Assembly (NCBI RefSeq): GCF_000442255.1
Contig: NZ_KE557286.1
Span: 30,266-74,422, forward strand
Length of the DNA stretch: 44,157 nucleotides
Direction of reading: 5' to 3'
DNA from: Salipiger mucosus DSM 16094
GTDB taxonomy: Bacteria; Pseudomonadota; Alphaproteobacteria; Rhodobacterales; Rhodobacteraceae
Shown here piece by piece: positions 15,449 through 23,093 of the stretch. Within the stretch, counting starts at the first letter, position 1; each line of letters opens with the position of its first letter. The notes below the pieces were generated by a model. That model was not told the DNA's origin and did no database searches. It saw nothing but the letters and a program-made list of their open reading frames with translations. Position numbers and translations under genes: made by a program.

Positions 15449-16354
15449 TCAGGCGGGGACGGTCATCCCCTGCTCCTGCGCCAGCTCGCGCATGCGCGTC
15501 TGCAATTTCTCGAAGGCGCGCACCTCGATCTGGCGGATCCGCTCGCGGCTGACGTCGTAGACCGAGGACAGGTCCTCGAGCGTCACCGGCTTCTCGGCCA
15601 GGCGGCGCTGGGTCAGGATGTCCTTCTCGCGGTCGTTGAGCACGTCCATCGCCTGCGCCAGCAGCTCGCGGCGCGCCTCCAGCTCGTTGCGCTCGGCGTA
15701 GTCCGAGGCCTGGTCGGCGTCCTCGTCCTCGAGCCAGTCCTGCCACTGCATCGAGCTGTCCTCGTCGGTGCCCACGGTGGCGTTGAGCGAGGCGTCGCTG
15801 CCCGCCAGCCGGCGGTTCATCGAGATCACCTCGTCATGGGTCACGCCGAGATCGGTGGCGATCCTTTCGACGTGCTCGGGGCGCAGGTCGCCGTCCTCGA
15901 GCGCGCCGATGCGCGACTTGGCCTTGCGCAGGTTGAAGAACAGCTTCTTCTGCGCGCTGGTCGTGCCCAGCTTCACGAGGCTCCACGAGCGCAGGATGTA
16001 TTCCTGGATCGAGGCGCGGATCCACCACATCGCGTAGGTCGCGAGGCGGAACCCCTTCTCGGGGTCGAAGCGCTTGACCGCCTGCATCAGGCCCACGTTG
16101 GCCTCCGAGATGACCTCGGCCTGCGGCAGGCCGTAACCGCGGTAGCCCATGGCGATCTTGGCCGCCAGCCGCAGGTGGCTGGTGACGAGCCGATGGGCCG
16201 ACTGCGCGTCCTGGTCCTCGACCCAGCGCTTGGCCAGCATGTATTCCTCTTCGGGCTCCAGCAGCGGGAACTTGCGGATTTCCTGCAGATAGCGGCTCAG
16301 GCCGGCCTCCGGCGACGGCGCCGGGAGATTCGCATAGGTGCTGACGTTGCTCAC
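15449..16354 (-). CDS. rpoH: Heat-shock RNA polymerase sigma factor RpoH (sigma-32)
   Basis: The GTG at 16354, with GGAGG about 10 bases upstream, gives 301 residues beginning SNVSTYANLPAPSPEAGLSR after Met, the usual alphaproteobacterial RpoH N-terminus; a longer frame from 16420 would start upstream of the predicted transcription start. Region 2 contains RFDPEKGFRLATYAMWWIRA and EYILRSWSLVKLGTT. The RpoH box is recognisable as QKKLFFNLRKAKSRIGALE, which separates it from RpoD. Region 4 holds the helix-turn-helix LEDLSSVYDVSRERIRQIEV. It directs core polymerase to chaperone and protease promoters on heat or unfolded-protein stress. Several Rhodobacterales carry two RpoH paralogues; which one this is cannot be told here. 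Confidence 0.93.
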   Translation of the reverse strand: MSNVSTYANLPAPSPEAGLSRYLQEIRKFPLLEPEEEYMLAKRWVEDQDAQSAHRLVTSHLRLAAKIAMGYRGYGLPQAEVISEANVGLMQAVKRFDPEKGFRLATYAMWWIRASIQEYILRSWSLVKLGTTSAQKKLFFNLRKAKSRIGALEDGDLRPEHVERIATDLGVTHDEVISMNRRLAGSDASLNATVGTDEDSSMQWQDWLEDEDADQASDYAERNELEARRELLAQAMDVLNDREKDILTQRRLAEKPVTLEDLSSVYDVSRERIRQIEVRAFEKLQTRMRELAQEQGMTVPA

Positions 16355-16390
16355 GTGCCCTGATCCTCCAATGTTACGGGGCTTAACATG

Positions 16391-16421
16391 CCATATGGGC
16401 ATGGCCCGGTCTTCGTTCAAG
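16391..16421 (-). promoter_or_regulatory. Candidate RpoH-type heat-shock promoter of rpoH
   Basis: On the minus strand CTTGAA (16421-16416) is followed, 18 bases after CTTG, by CCCATATGG (16399-16391). This matches the alphaproteobacterial sigma-32 pattern CTTG-N17/18-CyTATnTnnG at all but one defined base and also the E. coli CCCAT form. Transcription would start near 16385, about 30 bases before the GTG, which supports that start. A dyad CATGCC/GGCATG (16387-16403) overlaps the -10 element. Suggests positive autoregulation. Confidence 0.55.
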
Positions 16422-16591
16422 CGTCCTCGCGCCCTATGGTTTCCACGATGTTAACGCGAAACTCCGTCGGTTTGCTCCGGGAAAATCCCTGACTCACGCG
16501 GTTGGGAATAGATGTAACAGCCATGATCCCGCCGCGCAGGTCATGAATTCCGCACAGTCCGGGTGCGCCTGCGGTCCGATGTCGCGCGGGC

Positions 16592-17623
16592 TCAGGCCCC
16601 GCCGCGCAGCAACTCCAGCAGGTCGGCCATGTCGCCGGGAAGCGGCGCCTCGAAGTGCAGGTGCTCGCCGGTGACCGGGTGGTCGAAGCCCAGTTGCGCC
16701 GCGTGCAGCGCCTGCCGGTCGAATCGGCCCACCGCCTCGGTCGCCGCGGTCGAGAGCGCCCGCGCCGGCAGTTTGCGCCGCCCGCCGTAGACCGGGTCCC
16801 CCACGAGGCCATGCCCGGCATGGGCCATGTGCACGCGGATCTGGTGGGTGCGCCCGGTCTCGAGCCGGCATTCCACCAGCGACAGCGCCGGGGGATGGCC
16901 GTAGGTCTCCAGCACCCGGGCCCGGGTGACGGCGTGCCGCCCCTGCCCGTCGAAGTAGACCGCCTGCTTCTGCCGGTCGGTCTTGTGCCGGGCCAGCCCC
17001 GACTGGATGCGGATCACGCCGCCCGGCTCCGAGGCCACGCCGCGCGTGCCGCGCAGGCGCGGATCGCCCCGGTCGGGCACGCCGTGCACCAGCGCGAGGT
17101 AGGCGCGCTCGGCGGTGTGCGCCTCGAATTGCGCGGCGAGCCCGTGATGCGCGCGGTCGGACTTGGCCACCACCAGCAACCCGCTGGTGTCCTTGTCGAT
17201 GCGGTGCACGATGCCGGGCCGCTTCGCCCCGCCCACGCCGGAAAGCTTTCCGCCGAAATGGTGCAGCAGCGCGTTGACCATGGTGCCCGAGGGCGTGCCC
17301 GGCGCCGGATGCACGACCATGCCCGGCGGCTTGTTGACGACGACGAGGTCCTCGTCCTCCCAGACGATGTCGAGCGGGATCTCCTCGGGGCCGATGTGGC
17401 TCTCCTCGGCCTCGGGCACGATGATCTCGATCTCCTCGCCCTCGGCGACGCGGGCCTTGGGGTCGTCCAGCACCGCGCCCGCGCGGGTGACCGCGCCCTC
17501 GGCGATGAGCCGCGCGAGCCGCGTGCGCGACAGCGCCGCGCCCTCTGGCACATCGCGCGCCAGCGCCTTATCAAGGCGCGGCGGCGGGTTCGCCCCGATG
17601 GTGATGCGCAAAGGCCCCGACAT
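16592..17623 (-). CDS. rluD: 23S rRNA pseudouridine synthase of the RluA/RluD family
   Basis: Encodes 343 residues from ATG 17623. An N-terminal S4 RNA-binding region (LARLIAEGAVTRAGAVLDDP, about residues 35-54) is followed by the catalytic pseudouridine synthase domain. It shows DLVVVNKPPGMVVHPAPG (about 92-109) and HRIDKDTSGLLVVAKSD with the catalytic Asp in HRID, then RTHQIRVHMAHAGHGLVGDP, the family's third motif. This layout is RluD-like (isomerises U1911, 1915 and 1917 in helix 69); RluC is less likely because of length and motif spacing. Its ATG shares the palindrome CATG (17621-17624) with the ATG of the divergent DUF6476-like gene. The open frame continues upstream but that part lacks the family N-terminus. 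Confidence 0.9.
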   Translation of the reverse strand: MSGPLRITIGANPPPRLDKALARDVPEGAALSRTRLARLIAEGAVTRAGAVLDDPKARVAEGEEIEIIVPEAEESHIGPEEIPLDIVWEDEDLVVVNKPPGMVVHPAPGTPSGTMVNALLHHFGGKLSGVGGAKRPGIVHRIDKDTSGLLVVAKSDRAHHGLAAQFEAHTAERAYLALVHGVPDRGDPRLRGTRGVASEPGGVIRIQSGLARHKTDRQKQAVYFDGQGRHAVTRARVLETYGHPPALSLVECRLETGRTHQIRVHMAHAGHGLVGDPVYGGRRKLPARALSTAATEAVGRFDRQALHAAQLGFDHPVTGEHLHFEAPLPGDMADLLELLRGGA

Positions 17624-17933
17624 GTCCGACACTCCCGATCCCGAAAACCTGCCGGAACCGGCCAGCCTGCGCTTCCTGCGACGGCTGATCACGGTGCTCA
17701 CGGCGGTGATGATCGCCGGGTGTCTAGCGATCCTCGCGATGCTTGTCATCCGTTACACGACGACGCGCGCACCGCTGCCCGAGGTCATCACCCTGCCCGG
17801 CGGCGCCACGGCCACGGCCTTCACCCAAGGCAGCGACTGGTACGCGGTGGTGACCGAGGCCGACGAGATCCTGATCTTCGACCGCGCCACCGGCAACCTG
17901 CGCCAGACGCTGCGGATCGACCCGGCGCCCTGA
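17622..17933 (+). CDS. Small single-span membrane protein, DUF6476-like
   Basis: Encodes 103 residues: an N-terminal acidic/proline segment (SDTPDPENLPEPASLRFLRR), one strong membrane span (about residues 20-45, ending LAMLVIRYTTT), then a small predicted beta domain with GDTA-like strand pattern (LPGGATATAFTQGSDWYAVV) and DRATGNLRQTLRI at the end. Proteins like this occur beside RluD in Rhodobacterales; recognition as DUF6476 is from memory. Function unknown; topology suggests a periplasmic C-terminal domain. The start is ATG 17622, overlapping the divergent rluD ATG by two bases, so its promoter must lie inside the rluD coding region. Confidence 0.75.
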   Translation: MSDTPDPENLPEPASLRFLRRLITVLTAVMIAGCLAILAMLVIRYTTTRAPLPEVITLPGGATATAFTQGSDWYAVVTEADEILIFDRATGNLRQTLRIDPAP

Positions 17934-18262
17934 GCCCCGGTGAGGGCCAGCGCCCGGCCGCCGGATGGGCGCTCCTGCCGGTCGAGACCCTGGCACTTTA
18001 TCCCTCGGCCATATGCCGATGTGCCGGACGGCAGGCCCCGCCTCGAAAAGCGCCCGCCCGTTGCGCCGGAAGCGCACCTTCGGTGCGACGGGGCGGACGA
18101 GCGCTGGCCCGGCGGGCTTCGCCCTTGATTCCGGGCCGGAGCCGGCCCGTTACCAACTCTGCCCCGCAAACACCGCGCGAGATTGCCTTTCCCCGCGCGA
18201 GGCTGCACAAAAGGCACCACCACGCCGTTCGTGTCCGGCCCCGCCGGAGAAGAGGAGTTCCG
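17934..18262. other. 329-base intergenic region before the Lrp-domain gene
   Basis: No convincing gene on either strand. It contains a hairpin CGGGCCGG/CCGGCCCG with a 2-base loop (18132-18149) and a shorter one CGCACC-TTC-GGTGCG near 18076-18090, either of which could end transcription from the DUF6476-like gene. The last 80 bases must hold the promoter of the Lrp-domain/Liv unit; AGAGGAG (18250-18256) is its ribosome site. No clear -35/-10 pair was recognised. Confidence 0.5.
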
Positions 18263-18499
18263 ATGCGCCCAATCTTCGTCCAGATCCGCTGCACGCCCGG
18301 CAAGACCTATGCCGTCGCCGACGAGATCGCCCTGCGGGAAATCCACTCCGAGCTCTACTCGACCAGCGGGGAATTCGACCTGCTGCTCAAGCTCTACGTC
18401 CCCGAGGACGAGGACATCGGCCGCTACATCAACGAGCGGCTGCTCGACATCCCCGGCATCGAGCGATCCTTGACGACGCTGACATTCAAGGCCTTCTAG
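18263..18499 (+). CDS. Stand-alone Lrp/AsnC effector-binding (RAM) domain protein
   Basis: Encodes only 78 residues from ATG 18263 with a good AGAGGAG ribosome site. The sequence FVQIRCTPGKTYAVADEI then SELYSTSGEFDLLLKLYVP and GIERSLTTLTFKAF is the alpha-beta sandwich that binds amino acids in Lrp/AsnC regulators. The N-terminal helix-turn-helix is absent, and 18263 is preceded by no such coding capacity in frame with family resemblance. It therefore cannot bind DNA alone. It may hetero-oligomerise with a full-length Lrp or sense amino acids directly. It sits 34 bases upstream of the Liv binding-protein gene, so a link to branched-chain amino-acid uptake is likely. Confidence 0.85.
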   Translation: MRPIFVQIRCTPGKTYAVADEIALREIHSELYSTSGEFDLLLKLYVPEDEDIGRYINERLLDIPGIERSLTTLTFKAF

Positions 18500-18533
18500 A
18501 GCCGAAAAGAAAAACACAGGGAGAACTTTCGCA

Positions 18534-19667
18534 ATGACCATCAGGAACCTGCTCGCCTCGGCCGCGCTGGCGGTGCTGGCGATGCCCGCGGCCGCCGATG
18601 TCAAGGTCGGCATGATCACCACCCTCTCGGGCGGTGGCGCCGGGCTGGGCATCGACACCCGCGACGGCTTCATGCTGGCCATCGACCAGGCCGGCCGCGA
18701 CGACGTCGAGGTCGTGATCGAGGACGACCAGCGCAAGCCCGACGTGGCGGTGCAGCTGGCCGACCGGATGATCCAGTCCGACAAGGTCGACGTGCTGACC
18801 GGCATCGTCTGGTCCAACCTCGCGATGGCGGTGGTGCCCTCGGCCACGGCGCAGGGGAAGGTGTACCTGTCGACCAACGCGGCGCCCGCGCAGCTGGCCG
18901 GGCGGGGCTGCAACCCGAGCTACTTCGCGGTCTCCTACCAGAACGACAACCTGCACGAGGGCGCCGGCGCCTATGCCACCAACGAGGGCTTCGAGAACAC
19001 CTTCATCATGGCGCCTAACTACCCCGCCGGGAAGGACAGCCTGAACGGTTTCAAGCGCTTCTACGAGGGCGAGCTCGCGGGCGAGATCTACACCCAGCTC
19101 GGCCAGACCGACTACGCCGCAGAGATCGCGCAGATCCGCGCCTCGGGCGCCGACAGCGTCTTCTTCTTCCTGCCGGGCGGCATGGGCATCTCGTTCCTCA
19201 AGCAATACGCCGACTCGGGCGTCGATCTGCCGCTGGTCGGCCCGGCCTTCTCCTTCGACCAGGGTATCCTGCAGGCCGTGGGCGAGGCCGCGATGGGCGT
19301 GAAGAACACCTCGACCTGGTCCAAGGACCTCGACAACGAGGCCAACGCGGCCTTCGTCGAGGCCTTCGAGGCCGAGTACGACCGCCTGCCCTCGATCTAC
19401 GCGGCGCAGGGCTATGACACCGCGAACCTGCTGCTCTCGGCGATGGACGCGGCCGACATCTCGGACGCCGAGGCCTTCCGCGCGGCGCTCAAGGCGGCGG
19501 ACTTCGCCTCGGTGCGCGGCGACTTCGAGTTCGCGGCGAACAATCACCCGGTGCAGGACGTCTACGTTCGCGAGGTGATCAAGGAAGGCGATATCTTCAC
19601 CAACAAGATCGTCGGCACCGCCATCGAGGACCGCTCGAACGCCTACGTCGACGACTGCAGCATGTAA
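18534..19667 (+). CDS. Branched-chain amino-acid-type ABC transporter, periplasmic binding protein
   Basis: Encodes 377 residues. The first 20 or so (MTIRNLLASAALAVLAMPAAA) are a Sec signal peptide cleaved probably after AAA. The mature part is a Peripla_BP_6 (LivJ-like) two-lobe protein: VKVGMITTLSGGGAGLG at the start, VVIEDDQRKPDVAVQLADRM, the hinge region NAAPAQLAGRGCNPSYFAVS with a Cys, then NYPAGKDSLNGFKRFY. GRSNAYVDD-like C-terminus ends in DDCSM, so two Cys residues may form a disulfide. Ligands in this family range from leucine/isoleucine/valine to amides, urea and aromatic acids, so the Liv label is a class call. AGGGAGAA (18519-18526) is the ribosome site. Confidence 0.9.
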   Translation: MTIRNLLASAALAVLAMPAAADVKVGMITTLSGGGAGLGIDTRDGFMLAIDQAGRDDVEVVIEDDQRKPDVAVQLADRMIQSDKVDVLTGIVWSNLAMAVVPSATAQGKVYLSTNAAPAQLAGRGCNPSYFAVSYQNDNLHEGAGAYATNEGFENTFIMAPNYPAGKDSLNGFKRFYEGELAGEIYTQLGQTDYAAEIAQIRASGADSVFFFLPGGMGISFLKQYADSGVDLPLVGPAFSFDQGILQAVGEAAMGVKNTSTWSKDLDNEANAAFVEAFEAEYDRLPSIYAAQGYDTANLLLSAMDAADISDAEAFRAALKAADFASVRGDFEFAANNHPVQDVYVREVIKEGDIFTNKIVGTAIEDRSNAYVDDCSM

Positions 19668-19680
19668 GCGCGGCCCAGAC

Positions 19681-19716
19681 CGCCCCCACCCTGACCCTCC
19701 CCCGCAAGGGGGAGGG
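19681..19716 (+). repeat. Dispersed-type hairpin CCCTCCCCC-GCAA-GGGGGAGGG within the Liv operon
   Basis: Perfect 9-bp arms (19695-19703 and 19708-19716) enclose GCAA, preceded by CGCCCCCACCCTGA. Sequences of this form (CACCCTGACCCTCCCCC…) are recalled as dispersed intergenic repeats in many alphaproteobacteria. Here the hairpin separates the binding-protein gene from the permease genes and may protect the upstream mRNA end or attenuate transcription. Confidence 0.65.
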
Positions 19717-19762
19717 ACACCCGCGGCGCCCCTGCGCGGAGGCCGCGCGCAACAGGTTCGCG

Positions 19763-20683
19763 ATGTCCCCCATCCTGATCATCGAGCAGGTGCTGAACGG
19801 GCTCCAGTTCGGCGTCATGCTGTTTCTCATGGCCGCCGGGCTCACGCTGATCTTCGGCGTCATGGGCCTCATCAACCTCGCGCATGGCTCGCTCTACATG
19901 GTGGGGGCCTTCGCAGCGGCGGGCGTGGCGGCGGCCACCGGCTCGTTCCTGATGGCGCTCGTCGCGGCCATGGCGGCGGCGGCGCTCGCCGGCGCGCTGG
20001 TCGAGCTGGCGGTGATACGCAGGCTCTACGACAAGGACCACCTCGACCAGGTGCTCGCCACCTTCGCGCTGATCCTGATCTTCTCGGAAGGCACGCGCTG
20101 GCTCTTCGGCTCCTTCCCGCTCTTCCTCGACATCCCCGATGCCCTGGCCGGGCCCGTGACGCTGCCGGGCGGCATCCAGTACCCGCTCTACCGGCTGGTG
20201 CTGATAGGCGCGGGGCTCGCGGTCGCGGCGCTGCTTGGCCTGCTCATCGGACGCACGCGCCTCGGCATCCGCATCCGCGCCGGCGAGAACGACCGCGAGA
20301 TGATCGCCGCCCTCGGCGTCGACATCTCGAAGCTCTACACGCTGGTCTTCGCCCTCGGCGCCGCGCTCGCGGGGCTTGCGGGCGCGCTGGTGGGCGCGAT
20401 CCAGTCGGTGCAGGTCGGCATGGGCGAGCCGGTGCTGATCCTGGCCTTCGTGGTCATCGTCATCGGCGGCATCGGCTCGATCCGGGGCGCGCTGGTGGGC
20501 GCGCTGCTGGTCGGGCTCACCGACACGCTGGGCGGCATCTTCCTGCCCGAGCTTTTCAAGCTGGTCATGGCGCCCGCCGCGGCCACCTCGGCCGGGGCCT
20601 CGCTGGCCTCGATGTCGATCTACATCCTCATGGGTGCGGTGCTGATCTGGCGCCCCACGGGCCTCTTCGGAGCGCGCGCATGA
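19763..20683 (+). CDS. livH: Branched-chain amino-acid-type ABC transporter permease (LivH-like)
   Basis: Encodes 306 residues. The N-terminus IIEQVLNGLQFGVMLFLMAA is the LivH signature, followed by GVMGLINLAHGSLYMVGAF (about residues 30-48) and roughly eight hydrophobic spans. Near the C-terminus GIGSIRGALVGALLVGLTDT is the conserved segment that contacts the ATPase (G.GS..GA.vGal). It forms the inner-membrane channel with the LivM-like partner, whose gene starts inside its stop codon (20680-20683, ATGA). Confidence 0.92.
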   Translation: MSPILIIEQVLNGLQFGVMLFLMAAGLTLIFGVMGLINLAHGSLYMVGAFAAAGVAAATGSFLMALVAAMAAAALAGALVELAVIRRLYDKDHLDQVLATFALILIFSEGTRWLFGSFPLFLDIPDALAGPVTLPGGIQYPLYRLVLIGAGLAVAALLGLLIGRTRLGIRIRAGENDREMIAALGVDISKLYTLVFALGAALAGLAGALVGAIQSVQVGMGEPVLILAFVVIVIGGIGSIRGALVGALLVGLTDTLGGIFLPELFKLVMAPAAATSAGASLASMSIYILMGAVLIWRPTGLFGARA

Positions 20684-21663
20684 CCCGCGAGCGCCTCTTC
20701 AACGCCCTGCTGCTGGCGGGCCTCGTGCTCGTGCCGCTGGCCGCGCAGGCGGCGGACGAACCCTTCACCATCACGCTCGCCACCCGCGCGGTGATCCTCG
20801 CGCTGGCCGCCGTGGGCCTCAACATCGCGCTGGGGCTGGGCGGGCTGGTGAGCCTCGGCCACGCGGCCTTCTTCGGCATCGGCGGGTATGCCATGGGCAT
20901 CCTGGCCAGCCACGCCCAGAGCTACGCGCCGCTCGCCGAGTGGCCCATCCTGATCGAGGGCACCAAGTCGATGCCGGTGATCTGGCTGGTGGCGATCCTC
21001 GCCTCGGGACTCGCGGCGCTGGTGATCGGCGCGCTCTCGCTGCGCACCTCGGGCGTCTACTTCATCATGATCACGCTGGCCTTCGGGCAGATGTTCTTCT
21101 TCTTCACCATCAGCTGGGCGGCCTACGGCGGCGAGGACGGGCTATCGATCTACGTTCGCAACGGCTTTCCGGGGCTGAACACGCTGGCGCCCCTGCCCTT
21201 CTACGGGCTCTGCCTCGTGCTGCTCTGCGCGGCGCTCTGGCTCTTCGACCGGCTGGCGAAATCGCCCTTCGGCCTCGCGCTCGGCGCCGCGCGGCAGGTG
21301 CCGGCGCGAGTCGCGGCAGTGGGGCTCGACCCGACGCGGCTCCGGCTGGTGGCTTTCGTCATCTCGGGCGCGATCACCGGGCTCGCGGGCGCGCTCTTCG
21401 CCGACCTCAACCGCTTCGTGAGCCCCGCCATGCTCAGCTGGCAGATGTCGGGCGAGATCATGGTGCTGGTCATCCTCGGCGGCGTCGGACGGCTCTTCGG
21501 CCCGGTGGCAGGCGCGGTGGTCTACGTCACTCTGGAACACCTGCTTGGCGGGATCACCGAGTTCTGGCACATCTTCCTCGGGCTCATCCTGCTGGGCATC
21601 GTGCTTTTCGCGCGGGGCGGGATCGTGGGGCTGGTCGCGGGACGCGGGGGCGGCCATGACTGA
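20680..21663 (+). CDS. livM: Branched-chain amino-acid-type ABC transporter permease (LivM-like)
   Basis: Encodes 327 residues, overlapping livH by ATGA. The LivM motif GLNIALGLGGLVSLGHAAFFGIG is split over about residues 45-68. Further spans include SGVYFIMITLAFGQMFFF (about 123-140) and the ATPase-contact segment GGVGRLFGPVAGAVVYV (about 267-283). About eight to ten membrane spans in all, the normal length for the family. Its end overlaps the start of the LivG-like gene by eight bases (21656-21663), so translation is tightly coupled. Confidence 0.92.
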   Translation: MTRERLFNALLLAGLVLVPLAAQAADEPFTITLATRAVILALAAVGLNIALGLGGLVSLGHAAFFGIGGYAMGILASHAQSYAPLAEWPILIEGTKSMPVIWLVAILASGLAALVIGALSLRTSGVYFIMITLAFGQMFFFFTISWAAYGGEDGLSIYVRNGFPGLNTLAPLPFYGLCLVLLCAALWLFDRLAKSPFGLALGAARQVPARVAAVGLDPTRLRLVAFVISGAITGLAGALFADLNRFVSPAMLSWQMSGEIMVLVILGGVGRLFGPVAGAVVYVTLEHLLGGITEFWHIFLGLILLGIVLFARGGIVGLVAGRGGGHD

Positions 21664-22401
21664 GCCCATCCTCGCAACCCGCGGCATCACCAAGGCCTTC
21701 GGCGCGCTCACCGCCAGCGACGACATCTCGATCGACCTGCGCCCGGGCGAGATCCACGCCGTCATCGGCCCCAACGGCGCGGGCAAGTCGACGCTCATCG
21801 CGCAGATCTGCGGCGGGCTCGCCCCCGACGCGGGACAGGTCATCTTCGGCGGGCAGGACGTGACCGGCCTCGCCACGCCCGCCCGCGCCCGCATGGGCCT
21901 CGCCCGGACCTTCCAGATCTCGGCGCTGGCGATGGAGGACACGGTGCTGCAGAACGTCCTGCTGGGCGCGCTCGGCGCCTCGGGCCGGGTCTGGCGCTTC
22001 CTCCGCCCGGCGCTGAAGGACCGCGCCCTGCGCGAGCGGGCCGAGGCCGCGCTCGCCCGCGTCGGTCTGGCCGACCACGCCCGCACCCGCACCGCCGAGC
22101 TCAGCCACGGCCAGCGCCGTCAGCTCGAGGTGGCCGTCGCGCTCACCCTGCGCCCCCGCGCCTTCGTCATGGACGAACCCATGGCAGGCCTCGGCGCCGA
22201 GGGATCGAAGCAGCTGACCGGCGTGCTCGACGGGCTGCGCGCCGAGGCGCCGATCCTGCTGGTGGAACACGACATGGACGCGGTCTTCGCCCTCGCCGAC
22301 CGCATCAGCGTGCTGGTCTACGGCCGCGTGATCGAGACCGGCTCCGTCGAGACGATCCGCAACAGCCCCGCCGTGCGCGAGGCCTACCTCGGGGACCCGG
22401 C

Positions 22402-22405
<4 letters not shown>
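21656..22405 (+). CDS. livG: Branched-chain amino-acid-type ABC transporter ATPase (LivG-like)
   Basis: Encodes 249 residues from ATG 21656. Walker A is GPNGAGKS (about residues 36-43), then RTFQISALAMEDTVLQNVLL in the Q-loop region, the ABC signature LSHGQRRQLE, Walker B AFVMDEPMAGLG and H-loop VEHDMDAVF. The H-loop VEHDM form is typical of LivG rather than LivF. It overlaps livM upstream and livF downstream (ATGA at 22402-22405). Confidence 0.92.
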
Positions 22406-23088
<683 letters not shown>

Positions 23089-23093
23089 GCGCC

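Noticed and set aside
18263-18499. Treating the Lrp-domain gene as a truncated Lrp pseudogene
   Set aside because: It has a good ribosome site and a complete effector domain with a proper start, so a genuine stand-alone gene is more likely.
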